Source: Blastocladiella britannica (Eukaryota; Blastocladiomycota; Blastocladiomycetes; Blastocladiales; Blastocladiaceae). Taken from it: a stretch of 22,093 bases of DNA. Positions 1 to 10,562 of the stretch are shown here, one piece after another. Under the pieces are notes generated by a model, which worked only from the letters and a program-made list of their open reading frames with translations, did no database searches and was not told the DNA's origin. The stretch is taken from contig MU624763.1 in assembly GCA_025349905.2 (NCBI GenBank), positions 1 through 22,093 on the forward strand. The letters are read 5' to 3'. Within the stretch, counting starts at the first letter, position 1. Each line of letters begins with the position of its first letter. Made by a program: the position numbers and the translations under genes.

Positions 1-875
1 CTCAAAAAAAAAAAGCGCCAGAAGCCGCTCAACCAGTGCCGCACCTGCCATCGTCGCCACTCCCGCCACAACCGGGCGCACCGCTACCTCTTTTCCACGC
101 GCCGACGTTTCCATCACGGCTCTCCCAGTCACAGCCGCTCCCCCCTCGCCCGTCGCCACCGGCACCTCGTCGTCGTCGTACCAGCTGCGCCACCACGATT
201 CATCGTCTTCGCCGTCCGGGTCCGGCAATCCCGCCTCTTCGATCATGTACCAGCAACAACAGCACCAGCAGCAGCAACCAGCCGCAACCACCGTTGCGCT
301 CATTACCGCTGGTCTCATGTCACTGGGCATGGAAGAGAGCGACAATTCGCTCCGATCGGCCGCCTACGGCAGCGGCGTTCCTGCTCCATTGGGCCGAGGC
401 GGTGTTATTGGTGGCACCACCACCGCACCGCTGTCGGGAACCGGAGGCGCATTCCTCACGCGTCCTGATACCACCACCACCGCGTACACGGCTGCAACCA
501 TGACCGCCGGTACCATGACGGTCCCGGCCTCGTCCGAGGAATCGTCATCTGGCGGCGGCGGTACGGGGGTGGGTCATCACTCGCGCGATTCGAGTGGGGG
601 TGGTGGTCGTTATGCCCTGGCCGGATTGCAGCTTGGCGGCGGTGGGGCACCTCGGGCTGGTGGAGCCGCCGCCGCAGTCCCGCCATCCTCCTCGAGCGTG
701 CTCACCACGCAACAGCAGCAGCAGCAACAACAACAGCAACAGCAACAACAGCAACAATGGCAGCCGCAACGCTACGCGCAACCGCCCATGCTGTATTCGG
801 CCATGCAACCGCCATTTATGCAACCGCCGTACCCGGGCATGCAGCAGCAACAGCAGCAGCAACAGCAACAACAAA

Positions 876-906
<31 letters not shown>

Positions 907-3498
907 ACTGCAGTCGGGCACCCAGTTCGGGTATGCTCCACCAGGGAAACCACCCATCCCGTCCCGGGGCGGCCAGCAGCAGCAGCAGGGCCCAGGTCTT
1001 GGGGGCTCGGCCGCAGCGGCAGCGGCAGTCGCAGCGGCAGCCGCCAGCAGCTCGCTCGAGTACTTTGCGGCCTACCAGCAAGCGATGGCGGCGGCGCTCG
1101 GGGGCCAGTCGGGCCTCCCACCATCATCGTATCTTTCTGGTACTGGAGCAGTACCAACGCTTCCGCTCGGTAACGCCACCACCACCATGACGTCGGCCGT
1201 GGGCGACCCACTGCTGGACTCGCCCGTGATTCCCGAGTGGGCGCGGCTGGTGCCTCTGATTTCGCACATATACCCGCCCATGTCCGTCAACCGCGAGCGG
1301 TACGTGGTCGGTCGCCATACCATGTGCCCGGGCCGCCTCAACTTGTCGGAAATCTCATCACGGCATGCCGTGTTCTGGCGGGTGCGTCGGGAAGCCGACG
1401 GGTTGTGGGAAGTGCTGGTCGAGGACAGATCCACCAACGGCACTTTTGTTGGCAGCCGATCCGTCGGGAAGGGGAACCGCAGCGTTGTCCGTGGTGGCGA
1501 TTCGATTGGGTTTGGGCGGCGGCCAAGTGCCGAAGGCGCCAGTGGCGGGCCCGAGGTTGGGACGTTTATTGGTACTCTATTTTTCTTCAGTTTGGTTATG
1601 TATTGGACTCAAACCAAACAAACATAGACTGGGTGTTTACTGGCAGCGCCCTCCTCGCCGACCACCGCGCTGACATTGACCGCGCCAAGCAGATCGCAAG
1701 TTTCCAAGTGCTGGTGTCCATGTCGGACAGCGAGCTGGCCTCGTTCGGCCTGCACGCAGGCCTGGTGCGCGAAGCGCTGCTGGCGGCGATCGCCAACTGG
1801 CGCCACGAGCACCGATTCCCCGCATACCGCCTGGAACTGGTCGACCCGCACCTCTACGTTCCGGCTCCATCGTCCGCACCGGTAGTACCCTCTGATCAAG
1901 CGACGGGGGCGGCGGCGTTCCCATCGTCCGCCATGTCGTCTCTTTCGCGGCACGCGGCTTCCACTGTGGGGGCATCGGGTGGATCCGCTGGATCGTCACT
2001 GGGATCTCTGGCGCGCGGGACCGGGGGTAATGGGCAATTTGTCAACTCGTCTATGCTACCGCCCATTGCCGCATCGCACGACGGGCTTTTCACGCAGCAG
2101 TCGCAACAGTCGCTGCAGCAGCAGCAACAACAACAGATCCTGTCGTCGTCTGCGGTGTTGGACCGCGGCGGATCCGCCCCATCGCTGATTGCCAGTCAAT
2201 CCCAGCAACAACAACAACAACAACAACAACAGTCGCGTCAATCGTCCTTCATATCGCCAGCGGTCCCCGCTCACTTGCTTCCCGGTGGGAGTAGTAATAC
2301 CACCGCGGGCCCTGTGGCAGCCATTTTTGCCCGCGTTGCGGCGCAGTTCCCCCGCGCCGATCCCGAGTCGCTGGCGGCCGTGGTGCGGTTCGAGCTAGCG
2401 GACGCGGCCGCTCGCGCCAATGAAGGGTCGGGACTAGTGTCGGTGGACGACGTGGTGGCGGCCATCACGTCCCGCGTAGCAGCTGTGGCCGCTACTCAAC
2501 AGCAGCAGCAACAGCAGCAACTCGATTCGGTTCAAGGAGGCGATGGGCAGTCCCCACACCGCACATCGGTCAGCACCGTCACCGCGATCCCATCGGTACA
2601 CCGCGCATCGGTCGGAAGCACGATGAGCGGCATTGGCGGCGGCGGCTCGGGTGGCGGCGTGTTCCCACGGCTGTCGTCCATGGCGACCATCGCTACGGTC
2701 GCCGGGTCCGGTGACGGCGGCGGCGGGATGTCGCTCCCCGTGTCGCCCACGGTGCTCGCACAGGCCAACCGGCTGGCAGCACAGATCCTGCACTCGGCAC
2801 TGCTACCCATTGACGCCGTCAACCCGGAACTGGCGGCGATGCTGTGGTCCAACATGATCGGCGCGTTGGCGGCAAACGCTGCGACCGCTGGTGGGTCTGC
2901 GTCCTCCGGTGCTGGTGCTTCACAGGGAGGGTCAACTACTTTGCAACCGCTACTGCCATCATTGCAGCCGGCAGCAGCAGCAGCAGGAAGTACCGGGTTC
3001 CAACCACAACTGCCCCCAGCTCCGCGAAGCGTCCCACCCAGCGCCTGGTCGAGCGCGCGCCCGTCGTTCAGCTTTGCCGCGGACGTACCCCTACCCTTGG
3101 GCGGAAGTGGTGCAGGTGGTGGCGGTGGGTCATTGGTCGATGTAGGGAGCATGGTCGACCTGAACCGTGGTCAGGCCAGCGCACCTGCTCCTGTAGCAGC
3201 CCCGACTGCGGCTCAACCCGCGGCAGGTGGCGGTGCTGGTTCCGCGATGGTGGATGCACTCGAAGCGAGGGTCCGCGTCGTTGGCGACCAGATGGCCAGC
3301 TTGCACCGCGACGTGGAGCGCAACAACGAGATGATGCATCGCGTGTTGCAGCTTCTGGCCAGGTCGTCGGCTGCGCCCGGATCGGGTTTGGTCGCTGATG
3401 GAGGTCCTGGGATGCTGGATGGGCGCGGTCGGAGCGGTGCCGAGGAAGGGTCGGGTAGCAGCAGTAGCAGTGGCAGCGGGGGCGGCGCCTCGGACTGA
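1..3498 (+). CDS. FHA-domain protein with polyglutamine tracts (5' partial)
   Basis: Two exons, about 2-1571 and 1628-3498, joined over a 56-nt GTACTC...CATAG intron in phase 1 (G|AC gives Asp, reading GTFIDWVFTGS). The first ATG is at 245, but the frame stays open to the window edge with Ser/Thr/Pro-rich sequence, so the true start probably lies upstream; 1146 residues are visible. The FHA domain, a phosphothreonine-binding fold, is at about nt 1215-1650. Its hallmark residues are visible: VVGRH, SSRHAVFW and STNGTFVG. Next is a short helical segment with a SAM-like look (ALLADHRADIDRAK...LLAAIANW); this is a weak suggestion only. The rest is low complexity (Q, S, G, A) with several Gln tracts, then a heptad-like segment (VDALEARVRVVGDQMASLHR) near the C-terminus. 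A phosphopeptide-dependent scaffold or nuclear regulator is an inference. I do not recognise the orthologue. Confidence 0.8.
710..757 (+). repeat. Polyglutamine-coding CAA/CAG tract (16 codons)
   Basis: Uninterrupted Gln codons in the FHA-protein frame, with CAG and CAA mixed. Mixed codons make the tract less prone to slippage than pure CAG. Confidence 0.9.
842..907 (+). repeat. Polyglutamine-coding tract with one Lys interruption
   Basis: Twenty-two codons reading Q11-K-Q10 in the FHA-protein frame. The AAA codon could derive from a single CAA-to-AAA change. Shorter Gln tracts recur near 2115-2135, 2203-2232 and 2498-2520. Confidence 0.9.
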
Positions 3499-3569
3499 TG
3501 GACGAATACCAACCATCGTACAGTTCTTTTTCAACACCAATTTTTTTTTTTCATTCATACGACAAGTCA

Positions 3570-6345
3570 ATGATCGCACGCTCATCATCATCATCAGGTC
3601 TTGGTTGGTCGGCACGCGTGGCGACTGAGGCAGGGGTGGACGCTGACCCGACACCTCATCCTCCTGGATCGTCGTCGTCGTCCTCGTCGTCCATTTCATC
3701 GGCGTCGACTCCTTCTTGGCCACAATCCCCAGCTCCAAGTAGTAGCACCAGTAGTAGCACGAGTAGCGCGAGTAGTAGCATGAAATTGCCACCTCCACCG
3801 ACAGCGACAACAATTCCACCAGTAATACCGCCAGTAGTACCACTACCAAGTGCACCCCTCCCCGAGGAACAGGAGGTGCTCACATCCCGCGCGCTGCTGC
3901 TCTTTGTCACGCTACTGCTAGTGACGCTGGGCACGTCGTACGCGCTGCAGAGACACCGCATCCGCATCATCCATGAGTCGGTGGTGGCGCTGGTGCTCGG
4001 GTCGCTGGTCGGGCTGATGGTGCGCATCGGATCGTCCACGGTGCACCTAGCCGATCTGCTGGCATTCAAGCACACGTACTTTTTCAACCTGTTACTGCCG
4101 CCCATCATCTTGCACTCGGGGTACGGTCTGCGCGAGGGCGACTTCTTTGGCCACCTGGGCCCAATCGCGGTGTTTGCGGTCCTGGGCACCGCGACATCGA
4201 TCCTGGTCATTGCCGTGATCACCTACCCGCTATCGGTCGTGGGTCTGTCGCCGTTGACGTTCGTGGACTGTCTGCGGTTCGGATGCATCTTGTCGTCCAC
4301 CGACCCCGTCACGGTGCTGGCGATTTTTTCGCAGCTTGGAGTGGATGCACGACTGTACTCGATCCTGTTTGGCGAGTCGCTGCTCAACGACAGCGTCGCA
4401 ATCGTGCTGTTCTCGGCCCTTAATTCCTCACACGCGTCCGTCGCACCCGGCGAGTCGCCGCTTGGGTGGCACCTACTGGGCGAGTTCTTTGGCGTGTTTG
4501 TTGGATCTCTGGCGATCGGCGTCGGGATCGCGCTGGGAACCGCGCTCATGCTCAAGCACTCGGACTTGTACCGGTTTCCGACCCTCGAAGTGTGCTTGGT
4601 GGCTCTGCTGGCGTATGCGTCGTACCTGGTCGCCCAGTCTACGGGCATGAGTGGCATTGTTTCCTTGCTGTTCTCCGGTATGTTATCACTTTTGGGAGGA
4701 TGTCAATTCATGGATTGACTTTTACATATAATAGGGATCGCCCTCAAGCACTACGCGCATAACAACATGTCGCGGCGGACTCGGCTCGCCACCGAGTACC
4801 TGTTTTCGACCCTCTCGCAACTCTCGGAGACATTTATTTTCATTTACCTCGGAATCACTCTATTCACAACACAGCTGGTATCCGTCTTTATATCTTTTAA
4901 TGATATTGCGAAAAAACTGACAAAAACTTAAAAAGCCATCCTTTTCCATCCCTCTGATCGTAGTCACGTTCGTGGCGATCCTGGTGGCACGGTACATTTC
5001 CGTGTTCCCCTTTGCAGCCGCCATCAATGCGCTCGGCCGGCGCATGCGCGTCACGTCTGGCCGGGCAGCTGCATCCGGGATGGCCGCGTCAGCCATGGGC
5101 ATGTCAACGTCAGGATCCATGGCATCGCTTTCTGGGATCGGTAGCGGCGGTGTCGGCCAAGACTCCTCGACCGCTGTCCTCGACCGACCGGTGGTCAATG
5201 AACGCACGATATGGACGCTGTACGGCCTGCTCCCGCGGTCCCAGCCGGGGCCCGACGTGATTCCGCGGAACCACCAGATCATGCTGTGGTGGGCGGGGTT
5301 ACGTGGGGCCGTGTCGTTTGCGCTGGCGCTCGAAGTGGCGTCACCTAACCCGGCGGTGGCACCGGTCGTCCAGTCCACCACGCTGGTGGTGGTGTTTGCG
5401 ACCATCTTGATCTTTGGCGGGACCGTGCCGCAGGCGTTACGGCATTTCAATATCAAGACCCAGGCGGTTGTGGAGAGCGTGACGATTCCGTCGCCTACCG
5501 ATGGTGGCCGGACTCGGCGTGGACGACGCAATCAAGGGTATCGGCAGGGAAGTACAATGGAAGCCGCAGCGGCGGCTGCTGGCGCTCGGTACAAGGCACC
5601 GGTGCCGCAGCCACCATCACGCGGCGGTGGCGGGATGGTGCGCGCCGACAGTATTCCGCTGGTGTTGGGCGGAGGAGGAGGAGCAGGGTCCTCGAACGGC
5701 GCGCGCAGCGACGACGATCAAAACCACCACCACGGCGTGACCGGCGGTGTCGAGCAGGACTGGGTGGCGCAGGGCCAATCGGCATCAGCAATGTCATCGC
5801 GACCGCAGCTACCGTCCAACCCTGGCAACCGTGGTGGGTCCGGCAATCGGTACACGCATCGACCACTGCCACCGCCGTTGGTGGTCCGTGGCGGATCGGG
5901 ACCGGACTTGTTGGCGTGGGACGAGGCGGCCGCCGATATGGACGCGGATGCGGCGTCGTCGTCGTCGTCACAGGCAGGATCGCCGTCCCGAGCGCTGTCG
6001 CCTGCATCGCTGGTGGACTATGGCGAGGAAGACGACGGTAACGGCCTTTGTGTGGGCAACGACGGGCTCGAGGCGGCAGCACTGGTGCGGCGGTCGGCGG
6101 CCACGGTCCCGGCATCATCGTCGTCGTTCATCAACACTGCCACGGGAACAAGACTGCGGGTCGGATCGGCACCTCCAGGGACTACCGTTGTGATCGTGAG
6201 TGGGAGTGGATCAGGAGTGGTGGCTCCAGCGGGTGCCGATAACTGGTTCCTTCGCATGGATCAGCGGTACCTGCGGCCATTCTTCTCGCGGCCGACCCGT
6301 CGTCGTGAGGGCGGAGCGGCGGCCTCGTTGTCGTTGCACCAATGA
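3570..6345 (+). CDS. Sodium/proton exchanger, endosomal NHE6/NHX1 type (CPA1 family)
   Basis: Three exons (3570-4677, 4735-4877, 4936-6345) with introns of 57 and 58 nt give 886 residues. An in-frame ATG at 3498 overlaps the upstream stop and would add 24 residues. I prefer 3570 because a T-rich, UTR-like stretch separates the two. CPA1 exchangers swap Na+ or K+ for H+ across endosomal or vacuolar membranes. After a Ser/Pro-rich N-terminus, hydrophobic helices begin near residue 104. Family motifs follow in order: FFNLLLPPIILHSGY (about 171-185), the drug/cation-site region of NHEs; SSTDPVTVLAIF; GESLLNDSVAIVLF (about 268-281), with the transport-site Asn-Asp; SETFIFIYLGITLF; and AGLRGAVSFALAL (about 535). 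The FFNLLLPP motif favours the endosomal branch. The loop before AGLRGA is enlarged and low in complexity. The roughly 300-residue tail is Gly/Ser-rich with no recognised domain. The exchanger call is firm; the subfamily is an inference. Confidence 0.93.
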
Positions 6346-6413
6346 GAAAATGTGGCGCTTTTTCAAATCGTCTCGCAAAATCCCACGAATAATACAGTAT
6401 AAGAAGAATAAGA

Positions 6414-8312
6414 ATGGTCAACGATATCAACAGCACTAGCACCAGCGACCCGACGGCTCTTGCTCATAATGGTGATGGACGTGGAAATGGAGGTGGGAAC
6501 TCCAGCGCCACCGCTGCACCACCGCCGGCCTCGCTCGCCAATGGTCTCGAAGGCAATGCCGTCAACGACGACGATGACGTAGACGACTTGGACGACGACC
6601 TAGATGATGACGACGAAGACGAAGAAGAGGAAGAAGAATTAGACGACGAGTGCCGAGTGGTGGCACCAACCGACCCTTCCAGCGCCGCCGATATCGGGAC
6701 CACAGCGTCCCACCAGGACAACCTGGATCGGGCCGCGCAGGAGCAAGCTTACGCCGAAGCAGACGCAGCAGCGATCGCCGCGCACGACGCCGACGCCGCC
6801 GGGCAGTGGCAGCGTGACCTGGCGCGCGAGCGTCTAGTCCATGCCGGGTGGCTGGCCAAGCGGCGCGAGGGCAGCAGCGCTCAAGCGATGGTGGTTGGCC
6901 GCCCACGTTGGAAGCGCCGGTGGTTTGTCCTGCGGGCAGGGGCACTCGCGTACTACAAGGACGAGGCCGAGTACGCGGCGCTCGGGATCTTGAGTCCCGC
7001 CGAGATTCACTCGGTGACTGCGATCGCCCTGTCCAACAAGCGCCAGCACTGCATTGCCGTGGTCACTCGCAAACGGACTTATTACCTGGACGCGGCCGCG
7101 CGCGTCGAGGTGGACGCGTGGCTCGTGGCATTTGACCAGGTGCTGAGGACGCTGGCCACCGCGCCGTCGGTCGTGTCGCTGTCGGACTTGGCCAACATCC
7201 CTGTTCCTCCTCTTGTTGCTGATACTCCGACACCTGCTGCTCCTGTTGCCACTGCGACGACGCGCGCACTTCCTCTTGTCATTCACCCCGTGGCCCATGA
7301 TGGCGCTTTGGCCGCCGAAATGACGCCAACCCTGCCAGGGTCCCCAATGGTACCCCCGACCCCAGCCACGCCCTTTGACCATCTCCCAGCGCCTATCCCC
7401 ACCGGGATCATGGCCGGGTACGAATCGAGCACCGACGGCGAAGAGGACGAGGACGACGACCCAGACGCGAATGGTGGTGGTGACAAGCAACTTGGTGGTC
7501 ATACGCACCGTGGCCATCACCACCACGGCCCCAGCCCGGGAGTGAGTGTTCCCATGACGATCTCGTCATCCATGGACTCGCAAGTGGCGTCGGCGCTGGT
7601 GGGCCAGTTCACGCACCGAGTAGGGTGGGTGTGGCGGTACGAGCGGGCCAACTTGGCGGTGGGCAAGGGACTGTCGGTGGCGGTCGGTGGGAAACACTGG
7701 AAGCGGCGGTGGTGCGTTGCCCGCGGCGACCGGTTGTTGTTGTACAAGGATCAGCGTGAGGTACCTCGTTTTTCTCAATTTTTTTTTTTTCATATACTCG
7801 GGCTGACGCATTTATTATATGAGTAATAGTACTCCCCGATCCGCATCATTCCACTCGCCACGGTCCTGGACGTGCTGTCGGCACCCATGGCCAAAGGAAT
7901 CGACAAGCTGATTGCGGCCGCATCCCTGGCTGCGTCATCGTCGTCGCCCCCGGGCACGGTCTTGGCCCCGCCGCCGCCACCGCTGCAGCTCAAGTCGTCC
8001 GGTGGTGGTGCTGGTGCTGGCGCTGGCGCCCCAACATCTCCCGGAGGAGGCGCAGGTGCAGCTGGTGCAGGTGGCGAACCCAGCCCTGCTGTGACCACTG
8101 CTAGTAATGGCAGTGCGGGCGACGACGGATCCACCACCAGCTTCCATGTGGTAGCTGCGGGCAAGACGTACGTGCTGGCATGCGAGACCCGCGCCGAAAT
8201 GGTGGCCTGGATCCGCGAGCTGCGGCGGCTGGTGTCGCCGTACCAGGCCGACGCGGTGGTGGTCCCGCCGCAGCCGGCGACGCAACATGCTGGCGGTGCG
8301 GCCGTGTGTTGA
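6414..8312 (+). CDS. Tandem PH-domain protein
   Basis: Two exons (6414-7760, 7830-8312) with a 69-nt intron containing a T-run give 609 residues. The start is the first ATG after the exchanger, 68 bp downstream of its stop. An acidic Asp/Glu run lies at about residues 45-80. PH1 spans about 139-245: HAGWLAKRR, then PRWKRRWFVLRAGALAYYKD, ending in a helix with the conserved Trp (VDAWLVAFDQVL). PH2 starts near 403 (VGWVWRYERANL, then KHWKRRWCVARGDRLLLYKD) and ends at about 553-585 (FHVVAAGKTYVLACETRAEM...AWIRELRRLV). Between its strands sits a Pro/Gly/Ala-rich insert of roughly 80 residues. PH domains bind phosphoinositides or proteins at membranes, and basic residues in both beta1-beta2 regions fit lipid binding. 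No catalytic domain is visible, so an adaptor role is inferred. The 3' end converges on INTS9, with 57 bp between the stop codons. Confidence 0.85.
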
Positions 8313-8369
8313 ATTATTACTTTTTTCTTGGTTGGCCGGGTAGACGAAATATATTAATATACGGATCAA

Positions 8370-10562
8370 TCATATCGACAAGGTCTTGGGAAGCAAGGTG
8401 CGCAGCGCATCGGCGACCGCCTCGTGCACGTACGCGTGCTCGACGAGGCCGTACTCGATCTCGACCTCGCCCAATCGCGGATCGTACGTCACTTGGCAGT
8501 CGAGTTCGGGGACCACCAGCGCGTGGTCTTGGACTTGCAAGCTGTACTGGCCAAGGGACTGTTATTGTAATGATGAGCGAGTCGTTGGTTCCAACCGAAA
8601 TGACAGGAAAAAAAAAGTGTACAAAAAGTACCAGCTTGAGAAGGTCAACGAGCGCGCTGAACTGGAACCGGCGCGAGGGATCGAAACGGCGTACTTGCGA
8701 TGTTGAACAGGTCCCACCAAGCTGCTCGATCGCCGTTGAGATCGGAGCGAGCGTGTTGGAATCCAGGTTCCACGTACACCGCACCAACTGCGCATAAGCC
8801 CCGCCGTCGCTGAGGTCCAGGCGGGGTTCCAGCTTGAGATCGTCCACTAGCTATACTCAACTTCTTTGTGAGAATGGGTGTCCGAAAAAAAATTAAGCAG
8901 AAAATGACGTACCTCTGGATCCAGCTCCACGAAGTAGATTTCGGGAGGCATGTCCATCGCAGTCCACCCGGCGCCGCGGTCAACCTCGATCCATGGAAAC
9001 GAACTCATTGTCGGTTTCAACTCGCCATCGCCACGGCGGTTTCTAGCCCCGGCGTGGGTGACCAGCGCTCGCGGCCGCAACCGCTCCACCAATTCCTGAA
9101 GCTCAGCGCCACCCGAGCCCACCCGCGGATCGAGCGCCGCCACCAGCCCCGCCGCAACCGACGGCGTGACTGCCTCGTCCCGTAACACCGACACGGTCCC
9201 CGGTCCACCGACCGTCAACGCGTCCCGTACATCCGCCACGTCCACCTCGTCGCCCACCACCACCCAGCTACGGTCGCGCGCCTCGCCCCGACCCGCCATC
9301 ATCACCACCGCCACCGCGTCCGCAACACTCGCGACGCTCACGAGCGCGTGCGCAGCATCCAGGTCGTCGGCGGTGCACCGGGCCGGGTCGGTGGGGACTA
9401 CGGGCAACAGGCCGGCCTGCGTGCGCGCGCGCTGCGCCGGAGAGACGTGTGCGGCGGCCAGGTTGGCGTACTCGGCGACGCGGCGGAACGACGGCGACAG
9501 GACCAGGGCCGTGGTGGTTGGGAGCATCGCGTGGTGCGCCAGCGTGCTCAGGGAGACGTGGATCATGTCCAGAAAGGCTGGGTGGGTCGCGGGCGTCGCC
9601 GACAAGTAGACGGGCGCGCGGTGGTGAGCGTGGTGTGCTATTTTTTATGTGTGAGTTTGTGCATTGGAGCAAAAAAAAAAAAAAAAAAAAAAAAGATGGA
9701 TGTCGTACCAATCAGGTTGGCAAAATGGTCGCGCGCAGTGTCCCACGGAACCGGCTGAGTCAACGAGAGACCGCCTACCAGCAACAGATCGGCGCCAGTG
9801 AGCGCAGGCTCGTCCAGGGGCTCGGGGTACCGCGTCAAGTCCGTGCACGGGTACCCGATCATGGCCATTTTGCGCGATCCGCGTTCCAGCACCCATGCCG
9901 AGGATCCGAGGACATATCCCGAACTCACGCAGAGGACGGTTGTTGTGACTGAGAGGGGCTTTCTTCGTGTGTTGAGGACTTGGGTCGGAAATGAAAACGC
10001 ATATAAGGACGTACCAGATGCTCGCCAAAGGCAACCACGGTGGCCTGCTCGCGCATTCGCTCATGGATCAGCTGTGCCTGGTGCGGATCGGGTCCCAGAG
10101 CACGGCTTGCCAACTCGTCCATACAAAAACTATCATTCAAAGTATCATAAGCATCACCAATAGCATTAGTAATAACTGAAGATCAACCAACCGAGCTAGT
10201 TCCAGGGTAGGCTGAGTGCACACGACCCGCGTATCGGGACCCAAGACTCGCGCAATCAGGGCCGGGGTGGAGACGGTCAATGCGTGAACTAGACGCATGC
10301 AGGACAGGTAATGCGATAGGAAGACCAGGTCCACGCGCTCATCCGGTTCCAGGGACCAGATATCGACCGGTAGTGTTTGTGCTCTCTCGTCGTCGGTACC
10401 GATGGCATTGTCGTCGTCCAGCAACGGCATGTCCAGCAACACCAAGAGGTTGCCCCATCGGACGAGCGTCACGGGCAGAACCGCGTCGACTGTTGATAAC
10501 CATCTTCAGCCCTTGGAATGGACGCGTAATATACAATATGGGAGCGGACCAAGGATCTGCAT
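8370..10562 (-). CDS. INTS9: Integrator complex subunit 9 (INTS9), inactive metallo-beta-lactamase/beta-CASP protein
   Basis: Seven exons on the complement: 10535-10562, 10192-10489, 10015-10129, 9709-9958, 8913-9637, 8632-8850, 8370-8558. Introns are 45, 62, 56, 71, 62 and 73 nt, all in phase, giving 607 residues. INTS9 is the non-catalytic partner of the INTS11 endonuclease in Integrator, which cleaves nascent snRNA and other RNA polymerase II transcripts in the nucleus. The N-terminus has the MBL-like pattern PVTLVRWGNLLVLLDMPL. Next come LVFLSHYLSCMRLVHAL and VVCTQPTLELARFCMDEL, where animal INTS9 has a similar EPT...LL-EEL segment. The strongest signature is SSGYVLGSSAWVLE (about 158-171), nearly identical to animal INTS9. 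The C-terminal part (ELDPELVDDLKLEPRLDL, then FSALVDLLKLSLGQYSLQVQ) matches the end that pairs with INTS11. No zinc-ligand HxHxDH motif is seen, as expected for this subunit. About 40 residues usually present in the beta-CASP part appear to be missing at the exon 4-exon 5 junction. Confidence 0.88.
9671..9694. repeat. Poly(A)/poly(T) homopolymer inside an INTS9 intron
   Basis: About 24 consecutive A on the + strand (T on the sense strand of INTS9), inside the 71-nt intron 9638-9708. It is the longest homopolymer seen in the window, and the exact length could be affected by sequencing error. Confidence 0.9.

Noticed and set aside
36..503. Pro/Arg-rich + strand ORF at the left edge
   Set aside because: It is in a different frame from the FHA protein, which is open through the same bases. 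The composition is that of an off-frame shadow.
710..907. CRISPR-like or satellite repeat
   Set aside because: The repetition is in-frame glutamine codons without spacer-repeat structure.
545..1081. Antisense frame with long Leu runs opposite the FHA gene
   Set aside because: The Leu runs are the complement of the CAG/CAA glutamine tracts. There is no domain, and the sense strand explains the sequence.
1628..1810. SAM domain after the FHA domain
   Set aside because: The helical pattern is suggestive, but too few signature residues are visible to call the domain firmly. It is mentioned only as a possibility in the gene entry.
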